This document shows, in pieces, positions 10,971 through 21,300 of a stretch of 64,000 nucleotides of DNA. The stretch covers positions 8,957,081 through 9,021,080 of the forward strand of contig NC_079890.1 in the NCBI RefSeq assembly GCF_024868665.1. Direction: 5' to 3'. Position 1 is the stretch's first letter; every line of letters starts with the position of its first letter. The stretch is from Triplophysa rosa. Lineage: Eukaryota > Chordata > Actinopteri > Cypriniformes > Nemacheilidae. Under the pieces are notes generated by a model that saw nothing but the letters and a program-made list of their open reading frames with translations, ran no database searches and had not been told where the DNA came from. Both the position numbers and the translations under genes were made by a program.

Positions 10971-11137
10971 CGCGGACTCCCAGGCCAGAGTCTGTCCCCC
11001 CCAGGACTCCCCCTAAGTCCCCCAGGACTCCGCGCCCTCGAGGCAGCCGGGGACTGGACTATCTTTTCCCCACCCCATGGACTGCCCCCTATGGCCCTTG
11101 TTTGGCCCCCCCCCTCCCTTGTTTGTTATTTTTTTAA
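10625..11137 (+). CDS. Pro/Ala/Ser-rich repeat ORF of the LTR element (possible gag tail)
   Basis: This frame reads [18 protein letters not shown] repeats followed by a basic Pro-rich tail with [15 protein letters not shown], stopping at 11137. The same frame and tail recur in the related element at 26166-26792, which argues that this is the translated frame. No domain is known to me. The first Met is arbitrary; the frame may continue from the gag remnant. Function unknown; a dead copy is possible. Confidence 0.4.
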   Translation: MIQPASSPVSAGPVRCQPASSPVIQPASSRLIQPASSPVQPAFQPASALVQPASSPVQPAFQPASSPVQPAFQPASSPVQPAFQPASSPVQPAFQPASSPVQPAFQPASSPVQRPPRTPRPESVPPRTPPKSPRTPRPRGSRGLDYLFPTPWTAPYGPCLAPPLPCLLFF

Positions 11138-11245
11138 GTCCACCCAATCCCTTTGTCTTTTGTCTTGTCTGCCTCTGTTCTTGTTCCATGTTTGTCTGGT
11201 TTTGTCACTGTCTCAGTCGTCTTGTCTCGTCGTCTACCCCTTGGT

Positions 11246-11263
11246 GAGCACCTGGAGGTGCTC
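11246..11263 (+). other. Perfect hairpin beside the polypurine tract
   Basis: GAGCACCTGGAGGTGCTC is an 8-bp stem with a 2-nt loop, directly before AAAGGGGGGG (the polypurine tract for plus-strand priming). Identical at 26791-26808 in the second element. Confidence 0.7.
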
Positions 11264-11280
11264 ATTAAAGGGGGGGCTTC

Positions 11281-11844
11281 TGTCATGGCTCTGCTTCATT
11301 TAGTCATGTTTTTCTTGGTCCTGTAGCAGAGTCATGACAAAGCCTTTGGTTATGTGTGGAGAGAAACATATTATTGTCAATATGTTGACAATATTTGACA
11401 ATAATATACGTTCTCTCCAGTGTCTCGTCTCTGTTCCCGCCATCTCGTTTCCTCGTTATCTTTCCCTGAGTGTTTAATTACCCACACCTGCCCTGTGTTA
11501 ATTATCCCTCGTTTGTCTTTCCTTTATATACCCTCTTGTTTCTTTGTCTTGTGTTGGTGGATTGCTTGTACGTTCTATGTAGTTCTGGCTGTTCGTGATG
11601 TTACCTTGTCTATTGGATTCCCTTGTTTTATGTCGTGCATGTCATTTAGTCTTAGTTGTTTGATGAATTGTTTTGTTTAATCCTGTTTCTTTGTTTTATC
11701 CCCAGCGTGGGAAGTTTTGTTTTAAAGTTCACCTCAGTTCTTTTGGCTTTTTCCCCATCGTGGGTTTTTTATTTTATAATAAAGTATTGTGTGTTCGCTA
11801 CTGCTGCCTGCGCTTGGGTTCTTCTCCTGCCACAGTTCGTGACA
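11281..11844 (+). repeat. 3' LTR
   Basis: 564 bp, nearly identical to 8304-8869; followed by TSD GGGTC. Confidence 0.92.
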
Positions 11845-11874
11845 GGGTCACCATACTTGACAAATACATACTTC
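11845..11874 (+). mobile_element. SINE 3' portion, right of the LTR element
   Basis: GGGTCACCATACTTG continues the SINE interrupted at 8303; followed by the second copy of ACTTGACCACAATCT. Confidence 0.8.
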
Positions 11875-11889
11875 ACTTGACCACAATCT

Positions 11890-12327
11890 GCGGCGGGTTT
11901 CACGCACACACTCTTAACAGTGTTTTTAAACACATCATTTGTTTATCCATGTCACAGACATATAAAATAATCACATAAGTATGCCTAAGTTATTATGATC
12001 AAGACACTAAACATCGTTCTCGTCTATTTGGGTTGGTTCGGCTGCAAGTGACAGCACAACGTTTCTTTGGTTCGGCCATAAATAGCATGCTTACTGACAT
12101 CAGCTTTTAGCAACATGACATGAAAATAAACAAATGATGCGTTTAAAACACTGCTGTGTAGGCTTGTTGCGATAGTCACCGGTGATACACGTCTACCGAT
12201 TACATCACTTGTCCACCGCGGCACTGACCCCCCACCGTCATTTAGCATTTTTATAGTAATTATTACTTAGTTTAGTTAAAGACCAAACTGTTGCGCGTCT
12301 GAATGCTGCTGCATTCAAGCTGAACAA
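11890..12327. other. Non-coding intronic sequence
   Basis: Nothing recognised with confidence. Confidence 0.5.
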
Positions 12328-12586
12328 CGAACGAGCACAGGACAAAGAAACAAGAGGGTATATATAGGGAACACAAACGAGGGATAACGACACAGGGCAG
12401 GTGTGGGTAATCAAACACTTAGGGAAGGATAACGAGGAAACGAGATGGCGGGAACAGAGACGAGACACTGGAAAAACACATGAGAGGTATAAACATCTCA
12501 TGGTCTTCCCACATAAAACCCAAGAACTCTGCCCCGATCCCACCACACGACTAGAATTTCATAAACAAGACGGTGGGACCGTGACA
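12328..12586 (-). mobile_element. Truncated LTR of the same superfamily
   Basis: The minus strand starts TGTCACGGTCCCACC at 12586 and carries the shared core CTCGTTTCCTCGTTATC and CACACCTGCCCTGTG; it breaks off near 12328. No partner LTR is seen. Confidence 0.75.
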
Positions 12587-12785
12587 CCAATATGACATTT
12601 CCCACGCCTTATGCATGACAGGGGGAGCAGTCAGGAATATGAATAGAGGAAAGGAGGTCTGAGTTTTCGCTGGGTTTGGTAGGCATCCCCTGTGTTTGGG
12701 GGATAAATGAATACATTAAATAAAATTGTAAAATAGGTTATCTAACGTAAATGTTTTTTTTATTTCGTTTCTTATTTATTTTTTG

Positions 12786-12893
12786 CTTGATGTGTGGTGT
12801 GATTATTCGTTTTGTAACGTCTGTGTTTAATATAAGCAAATGTCATTGCAATTTATTTGTGGTTTTGTGTGTTTTTATTAAGAAAGATATTGA
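12786..12893 (-). repeat. Inverted segment paired with 6700-6806
   Basis: Reverse complement of 6700-6806. Confidence 0.75.
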
Positions 12894-13313
12894 TCACCAT
12901 TAATTCAAGCAATTGCTGTTTTTACACGTCTATTAACCGGTGGGAAAATTTCTGTTAAAACCAGTTCATGGCAGTCACAAATAGCCTATGCAAGAGTAAA
13001 CTTTCTGGTGTATTTGTCTTCTGCTCCGCAGTCAGACACGCTTCGGACAGACGAGAGAATTGTGATAATGATGGGGTTTTCCTTGAAGTTGTACCGGGTA
13101 GATAAACTGGCTGGATTGCGTTTACATTACACTGAGATCCGATCACAATGCGTCCTCGACTACCTCTGGATCAGGACACGCTGATGGGATAACATTTCGA
13201 TCAGAAGCGCGTTTACACAATGTGTATATTTTTAAAACCTAAAATCTTCATTCCAATTTAAAACCTTCTTTGGCCACAACAGAAGTACAGCTAATAGTAT
13301 GGTAATAATTTCT

Positions 13314-13529
13314 AGGCGCTTATCCACGCGTACGTTATTCAGGCGCTTATCCACGCGTATGTTATTCAGGCGCTTATCCACGCGTACGTGATTCAGGCGC
13401 TTATCCACGCGTACGTTAATCAGGCGCTTATCCACGCGTACGTTAATCAGGCGCTTATCCACGCGTACGTTATTCAGTCGCTTATCCACGCGTACGTTAT
13501 TCAGGCGCTTATCCACGCGTACGTTATTA
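13314..13529 (-). repeat. 27-bp satellite, array 3 (8 units)
   Basis: Eight near-identical 27-bp units AGGCGCTTATCCACGCGTAC plus GTTATTC or GTTAATC. Frames through it are open only because 27 is a multiple of three. Confidence 0.93.
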
Positions 13530-13584
13530 AGGCGCAAAATACAAAATATGCATTTCTCAGTTTCGCCGCCGCCATGCCACCGCC

Positions 13585-13915
13585 TACACTGAGCTCAGCT
13601 TCGACACGTGACCGTGTCGTCTAATGTCTAAAATTATACGTCTGACGCTTATATACTATAGGATTTTGGCCAGACGGCTAGCGAGCGTATACACGTCAGT
13701 TCTCCTCTCAGTTAGCAAAGCTATCCACAAAAAGTTCAGTTATCACACCCCATAAAGCACGTCCGCCTGCGACGTCTCGCGCACTTCGAGCGCAGCTCCG
13801 ACACCTGACCGTGACATCTGACGTCTCATATCTTACGTCCGACGCCTGAATTCAATGGGATTTTAGCCAGACGGCAGGCGAGCGTGTACACGTTTGTTCT
13901 CCTGTCAGTTTGCTT
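13585..13915. repeat. Tandem duplication of a ~200-bp unit
   Basis: CAGCTTCGACACGTGACCGT ... GGATTTTGGCCAGACGGC recurs as CAGCTCCGACACCTGACCGT ... GGATTTTAGCCAGACGGC about 200 bp on. The part 13700-13760 is the reverse complement of 5880-5945 (TTCAGTTATCACACCCCAT). Confidence 0.75.
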
Positions 13916-13944
13916 AGTGAGCGGCAGAAATTGCACATTGTACA

Positions 13945-14095
13945 CCTCATATCCGTGCGGCACAAGTTGCACAGTTTTAAAGTCAGACGTGTCTCTCGGT
14001 GCATGCATCTCTCCATGCAGCACAAGGTGCGCAGTTTTAAAGTCAGACGTGTTTTGCATGCCTCTCTTCAAGCTGCGCAGTTTTAAAGTTTTAAA
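13945..14095 (+). repeat. Short tandem repeat, about 60-bp unit, 2.5 copies
   Basis: GCACAGTTTTAAAGTCAGAC recurs as GCGCAGTTTTAAAGTCAGAC and then GCGCAGTTTTAAAG. Confidence 0.8.
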
Positions 14096-14182
14096 GTTTA
14101 AATGACAAAATTAAAGATTATATTAGTAAAACCCAAAAGTACATACCAGGCTAAATAACCTGATTTGGTGGTTTATTTAGTT

Positions 14183-14312
14183 CAGAGGTGGGTAACGAAG
14201 TACATTTACTTGAGTACTGTACTTAAGTACACTTTTTGAGTATTTGTACTTAAGTATTACTTTTTCTGTTTACTTTTTACTGTACTTCACTACATTTGAA
14301 TGACAAATATCT
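14183..14312 (+). mobile_element. hAT non-autonomous element, left-end fragment
   Basis: Starts CAGAGGTGGGTA followed by runs of ACTTGAGTA and ACTTAAGTA words, the same family as the complete element at 52174-53372. The right end is missing. Confidence 0.7.
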
Positions 14313-14544
14313 CACTTTTCATGGCACAAAAAATGATTTCCTTGGCAGACCCTCCCCTCGCTCCCACGTTTGGGAGAGACAATTGTCAGTTGCTTCTAAT
14401 ATGACACACCTGAATCAACTCACCAGGTGTGTTAATTATGGAGACATTCACAACATTTTGGGAGAAGGCTAATGAGTTCAGATGTGTATACTTTTCCCAT
14501 ATCTGATTTACTTATCATAAGCAAAAGATGTAATTACATTTATA

Positions 14545-14611
14545 TCCAATTAATCAAAAAAATAATCGTCCAACTAATCGATTATCAAAATAATCGTTAG
14601 TTGCAGCCCTA
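14545..14611 (+). mobile_element. hAT-like end fragment
   Basis: AATCGATTATCAAAATAATCG followed by TTAGTTGCAGCCCTA is a common fish hAT terminal sequence; no partner end found nearby. Confidence 0.5.
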
Positions 14612-15276
14612 GTTTGTTTGTTCACTGCATTTCGGTGATTAATGTTATACAAACGGTCGATATGACGCTGGATTTGCAGATTGTTTGAAACTGATAGATG
14701 GAGCTGTCCCAGCGTTAAAAGATGCTGGTCAAGAACCACACGCGTAAGTGAAACTGAGTCAAATGTCTGTTTTGTTGGCAATCAGCACATATGTGCATAA
14801 GGTAAGCAGCACAAACTTGTAGTCAATCAACAGTTCTGCAGGAATAATGCAGAACCCCCCCCCTCATGACTTCAGGACGCTGTCTGTTTTCGGAAATAAA
14901 CGTACAGCTGTATCTGTCTTTTATAAATGTGATCAAACTAAAGACTCTTCGAAGATACGAAGTGTACAATACTACTTTATAGGTACTCAAGATTAACATG
15001 AGATTGGCAGAAACTGCGTGCGTTACATCCGCTTTAACACTATCCCTCCTAAATAGTATTTCAAATTAGAATTAGTGTGTCCCAAGCTGTTGTATGTTAA
15101 AAGAAGTAAAATCTTTGGGAAACCTGAACACATTTTAAGTATACGTTTTATAAGTGCAGATCGATGCAGACCCACAAGTCATTGCCTGAGTTTAATAATG
15201 CAACACTAAACTAATAAATTAATTACATTCTGCTTAAATATGTGAATTTTTACTGTACTTCATGTATATGTATCAC
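14612..15276. other. Non-coding sequence below the last visible exon
   Basis: Nothing recognised; no exon with the sequence expected after KYLK. Confidence 0.6.
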
Positions 15277-15366
15277 CTTTAGGTACTTGACGAGTTCAGC
15301 AAGATTTCCTGGTGACATTGACCTCATCAGCTGACAATGCTGGAAGAAATTGTGGAGGTGCAAATC
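15277..15366 (-). CDS. dock11: dock11 exon: last visible exon
   Basis: 90 nt, phase 0, encoding [20 protein letters not shown] and [10 protein letters not shown]. Acceptor TCTTTAG, donor GTGATA. No further exon is recognisable down to position 1, so the next intron exceeds 15 kb or the next exon is missing here. Confidence 0.92.
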
Positions 15367-18300
15367 CTAAAGAGGAATTATAAGGTACTTCAGTGCCAGA
15401 TTGTTTCTTCCCTTTACATTCGACTGAATTTTTCTCATCAAGGTATTGTGAAAATATGATCGTTTTCAACAAGACAAAACCAAAAAAAGGTTAAAAAATA
15501 CTATCCGTCAAATTAAAATGAGCTAAACAATCCTTATTTGAGATGCACATACCTGAGTGTAAATTGTTGATGCTACATGTATTCGCACTTTGAATAGCGT
15601 TTTGGCATTGTCGACCCATTTGATGTCCGGGGAGGACTGCAAATAAAAATGTGAATAAAAATAAACAATTTAATGTAAGAATGAACCACTAAATTAGCAT
15701 ATCAATGAAATTAATCAATACAAATATGTTATAAACACGCTGCAAGTGCTAAAAGAATGTCTTTGCCTTCTTTGACTCCTGGCTTTTTTCATACATGTAA
15801 CCAGTAGGTAGATTTGTAGATACAGGAAGCTGTAATTCAGATGAATGTATTCTGCCATCCTTAAGTAAAGGAGCCCAGGAATAACCCACTGCAAAAAGCA
15901 AAAGTTAATAGTTTATTCTTTATATACACACGCACGCACACACTTTCACACACACAGGCCTACCCAGTGTCTCCACTGCCTCTCTCTTCTTGGTGGTGGT
16001 TTTGTTACTAAGCTCACAGCTTATATGGTAGAAGGTGAAAAGAATGTGATGCTTCTCATGAATGTGAACAGGAAGCTCGATTTTAATCTACAAAAGAGAA
16101 TAAATGTTTAAAATGTAAGTCAATATTAAATAGTAATAGTAAATCAATATTAATGTACATATTTTTATCTCCATGTGATAAAAACAGGCAAAAACTTGTG
16201 AATGATAACTCTTGAATGTCAAGAATGTCATTCTCTTTCTTGTCACAAGTCGGCAGTAAAATGCCACTTTCCAATGAGATACATGTGCACTTTAACCTCA
16301 AGTTCTTAAAGGTAGAGTTCACCCAAAAATGTTGATTATTTACACACGCTTACTTTATTCCAAACCTTTACACTGTACACGTTGGTGAGAATAAATAATG
16401 ACAGAATTTTCATTCTTCTGTGAACTTCGGACATAAACAATGCTATAGACCATTTTGGAAGACGTAAACAACGCTGGTCCAGATGAACTATTTCAGTTTA
16501 TCACGTTTGAAGAAAATACAACATTTATAATCGCAATGTTAAGCTAATATACTTACAATTATTTTTTTTGAATATGTGAGATCTAAAAAGAATTAGACTA
16601 ATAGAAACTAAAACCGTAAATGCTTTTGGACCAGTCTATACAACAGCAGCTGAAAATGCCAAGATTTCCCAAACAAGTAACTTGCGTAATGCACAAGACA
16701 GTCGAAGTCATAGCTTGTGGGGATCTGCTTTGCTCCGTACGCGTTGTTGTCTTGTGACTGATTCATCTTGAATGAACAGTCTGTCTTTAATTTCTTCCCT
16801 CAGGGTCCAGTGAAGCCCAACAGGATGTATCTTTGGAATGATTCAGATACTCACATCCGTGTGAAATAATTTAACATTAGTCATCAATATTATAATATTT
16901 AATTAGTTTTGAGTTGATAATAAAAGTAATTAAAAGTAATCAGTTTCCTGTCAGCTTTAGGTCTCAATGACTGCATAAAATAACACGCATAGCACATGAA
17001 TCCTACCTCATCATAAAACTCTGGACACTGGTTGTGATGCAGAACTGCAGCAAATGCACTGGTGGTGAACAGTGGCGCTCCTGGTTTGCCATAGATGCAC
17101 TAAAAGCAAAGAGTAGTCAATCTGCTATCAATATCCCTTTCAATATTGTGATGAACATTAAATATTAAAATACAGATGGAAAATGCTGGGATCACACATA
17201 AAGCACACACACTCACCTTTACGGGACCAGCCCCCTCTTCATCTGAATCCTTGAACTGGACACACACAGCGATGTTCCGGGCCTGTGAGAACAACAAAGA
17301 GTTATTATTAACCTATAATAAAACTAGAAAATTATGAATAATTTCTTCATAACAAAAGAAAATGTCTGTTTAAATCTACTGTCTCTCAGATGTTTCTGAA
17401 AAAACACCCAAAAATATTATCTCATTATGAACTCAAATATGTCTAAAATCAACACAAATCTAGATGTTTTACCATGATGTAATAATGATGACACAAATGT
17501 CTTGGTGGTATCTCTGATTGCAATAAAGTACAGTAGGCCTGCATGAACAGACACAGGCAGGCATCCAGAATTATGAGCTTTCCAGCAACAAGGGAGGAAG
17601 CAATTAACCTTAAGATTGTGCAATCAGAGATAAGATCTTTTGTGAATTGATTATGCATAGAATCCCGGAGGCTTTAAACAAAGCCTCATGTTTGAAAACA
17701 CGTAGGCAGACATTGTTACAGCTCTCAGGGACTTCTTGTTGTTGTACCGCCACCCACAGCTTCCCAGTTTCACTAATTACAGATTGTGCTTTCTGAAGTG
17801 TGAGAAATCTCGCCTTGGCAAAGCTCTTTTGATTGTCGTATTTGAGCTGCTGAGGATAGACATAGAGATGATTCTTGTAGATGGTGAACGGGTGGTTGTA
17901 CTTGGCCTCTTCGGGGTAAAACTCCTCCACTTCCACAGAAACCCTCTCACACTGCTCATCAAATGGCTTTACCGCAATATATGAGGACGTGACAGAGTCT
18001 GTGAAGATTAATATAAACTGTTTATCACACTTACTACAGATAACACAGCCATGGAAAAAAAAACTAAGAGACTGTTTCAAAATTATTTGCAGTTTTTCTT
18101 AAATAACTTAAATAACTATTTATAGGTATGTGTTTAGGTAAAAAAAATGTTTGATTCTCTGAATTACTAACAATATTTCTCCCAAATTTTAAATAGAAAT
18201 ATTATTTCTATTTTCATTTATTTGCAGAAAATGAACCCGAGAAACGGGTCAAAATAACAGAAAATATGCTCTGTATTTTTTCAGACCTCAAATAGTTCAA

Positions 18301-21300
18301 AGAAAACAAGTTCTTATTCACTTTTAAGCAATACAACACTAATATTTATATGTATGTAATATGTATTTAGGAAAAGCTAAAAAAAATAACAATGTGATAA
18401 CACAGTTTTCATGTGTCTTGTCATGCAGTCGGTCTTTCACATTGCTGTTTGATTTTGTTGAAATTCAACAGACACTGGACTGGAATGACCACAATACATC
18501 TAGAAATGCTGATTAAATGAAAATTTGGAATGGTCTCTTATATTTTTTTCGCGGCTTTATAGTCTTATTTAGTTCCTTAGTTAAGGAACATTCTGACATT
18601 CTGTTTGATTAACTGCAGATTAATGTAAATTGTGTTACCCAGATTTACTAGAGATGATAGCAAATATTGAATGAACAGAAAAGCAAACTCACTTGACAGA
18701 TCTGGAGGTACACATTCAACGGTGATATTAATTTGTCCAGAGATTATCTGCTGTTTGTTCTTCTCTGGTCTAAAAGATTTTTATAAAATAAAATATTTTT
18801 ACTCTTTATTTGTCCTAGCAAAGTCAACATAAGTAAAAAACAACATTTTTTACAAAATCTTTGTGAAAATAACAATCTATTTCTTATAAACACTTATTTA
18901 AAAACCGGCCGTTTATTTTATTATTTTGATCTTAAAAGTACCCCAATACTTTTGGGGGGTCACTCTATACAGCGCACATGATAACACTCACTTCTTGAGA
19001 TCTGTCAGCAGTTTGATGTGATCTTCTGTGGATAACTTGCTACTGTCTTGGCGGTAGAGTGGAGAGAACTTCCCGTCCGTGTATAAAGTGCCTTGAGCAT
19101 CTTTAAACACCTGTCTGAACCAAAGAAACACATGGGCCTCAGCGGCGTAACTGAAAGCTGAGAGGTACGTAAAGCACTTGAAACATGACCAAAATATTTT
19201 CCAGAAGCCTAAAGCTGTTTCAGAAAGTGCATACTTAGTAGTGAATTGTCAGGCAGCTTTACTTGATTCTTGTTAGCCCTGTTAGAGCCTGTGTGGGTGT
19301 TTGTGTGGCTTACCTGGCAGCCCAAGCGAAGGGCATTCGGTACTGGCCCAGCCGCTGACATGTCTGTTTGGCAGTCTTCAGGACCTTCTGTACTGTCTGA
19401 GAAAGAGACACGGTTGAAACAAGCATGGAAATATTCTACAAAACTATTTAAAGTCATAAAGTGGACACGATTTAAGCTAACAACAAAACATTAGACATTA
19501 TAAATACATACAATGTATTTATAATGAATATGACACTATATACTGTACTATTAGTTAGTATTTGTTTATACTGATATTTCTCCAGGAACACATGCATGTA
19601 TTATTCAACAGCAGAGGCAGGAACAGACCTTGCTCATGTCTGAGGTCTTAATATAAGGCTCAGCACAGTGCGTGATTCCGTTCTGTAAAACCTTCTCCAC
19701 CCGTGCCAGCACGAAGATGTCTGTGTGAGGGTTGGTAACTGAGAAGATCCCCTAGACAACACAAAGGAACATGCGGTGGGTCAAAACATTTGACCAATGG
19801 CAATTTACTGCTGTTTACTGAGAAACAATATATCTTAAAGGGAAAATTCTGTCATCATTTACTCACCCTCGAGTTGTTTCAAATCTGTATAAGCTTCTTT
19901 GTTCTGTTGAACACGAAGAAAGATATTTGGAAGAATGTTAGCAACTGACAGTTCTGGGAAACCATTGACTACCATAGTAGGAAAAGGTATTTTATAATTT
20001 TTTGTTCTGTTGAACACAAAAGAGGGTATCTTGAGGAATTTAGGAAAGCAAACCCTTCTGGGAACAAAAAATTATAAAATACCTTTTCCTACTATGGTAG
20101 TCAATGGTGTCCCAGAAATGTCAGTTGCTAACATTCTTCCAAATATCTTTATTTGTGTTCAACAATACAAAATATACATATATATATTTATTAGGGGTGG
20201 GAATCGCAGGGTACCTCCCGATATGATTCGATGCGCTATACAGGACTCACAATACCGATAATATCACAATGCGCCGATTCTGCGATAATCGATATATCGC
20301 TTGGAAATTCTATAACAATACATCACGACATCTGTAAATGAAGGGAAAAAAGATGAGCATCTATTAGATGAGCATTTTTAGTCTGTCTTTAGGTTTGTTT
20401 ATTCTTGCGCTTGTCTTTGGACTGTGAGTCTCTGGTGACTCCACATGCATCTCCCAAAACGGGGGTTTGCGGCTCGTCACGTCAAAGCACTCACGCTATG
20501 AGGATCATCGCGCATTTCAACGCAAGTTTCGCCTCGGCTCGCCTAAAGTTGAACTTTATAAAAACTATTAAAGCTTTACAAAACAATATGACTTCTGAAA
20601 TATGTGAGAATGAGCTTTTTTAATATGCACGCGCAGATACCTGCAACCCTGCACGAGCACTGCGGGTGAGAGAGAAAGCGCCGGACTGGAGCGAATCACG
20701 AAACTACAGACTGAAAGAAGGTCAAAAGAGTATTCCCAACTTGCAGAGCGCCGAGTTAACCGATTTAAAAGACGCTGGCGCATCTCTAATTTGTTGTTGG
20801 TCCACCATTATGCTCGTATTTGTTCTCCGCTGTGAATTACAATTTACGTTCATCTGACCATCCGTAATCTGGGAGCGTCACCACAAGAAATATGTGGGTA
20901 GTGCCGTTCTGGTAAGCACAGTGTAGGTATGAATTTAGATCTTTTGTATTTGAAAAAAAATCGATACTTTGTGCCAGAGTATCGATAATGTCTCGTGGGC
21001 TGAAATGTCGCGATAAATCGCCATATCGATTTTTTTCCCACCCCTAATATTTATAGATTTGCAACAACTAGAGGGTGAATAATTGATGACAGAATGTTCA
21101 TTTTTGGGCGGAGTATCCCTTTAAACTGGTATAAATGCTGGTTGTTTAAAAGGGAATAGTTTCTTACTCTACAATGCACAACATCCATGCATTAACATGT
21201 ATACTAGTGCCTACTATTAAAAATGAGATAATACTAGATGCAGATATTACTTCTTCCACCATGGTTAATCCACCACACTGGAAATGATCAAGTGCAATGT

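Larger units (their letters stand above)
8304..11844 (+). mobile_element. Non-autonomous LTR retrotransposon, complete, TSD GGGTC
   Basis: Two LTRs (8304-8869 and 11281-11844), starting TGTCATGGCTCTGC and ending TTCGTGACA, bracket a 2.4-kb interior. GGGTC flanks it at 8299-8303 and 11845-11849, an exact 5-bp TSD. The LTRs are almost identical, so the insertion is young. The interior has a reversed LTR fragment, an assembly gap, a gag remnant and a GC-rich Pro/Ala/Ser minisatellite, but no reverse transcriptase or integrase. It must have moved with help from a related Gypsy-like element. Confidence 0.92.

Noticed and set aside
12568..12586. Nineteen bases shared between the truncated LTR and the DIRS gag region at about 63673-63691
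   Set aside because: Too short and without shared flanks; probably chance in a long window.
13314..13529. TTATCCAC in each 27-bp unit, identical to the core of the bacterial DnaA box; array could look like a replication origin
   Set aside because: The context is a vertebrate intron full of retrotransposons; the match is a by-product of one repeated unit.
13232..13624. Open frames with RLNNVRVDK or QALIHAYV repeats as repeat proteins
   Set aside because: The 27-bp unit is a multiple of three, so all frames without a stop in the unit stay open on both strands; no promoter, splice sites or family match.
1..15276. Further dock11 exons below 15277
   Set aside because: I looked on the minus strand for the sequence expected after KYLK and found none; only repeats and AT-rich DNA are visible.
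17736..17984. Plus-strand 82-codon frame
   Set aside because: Antisense shadow of a dock11 exon.
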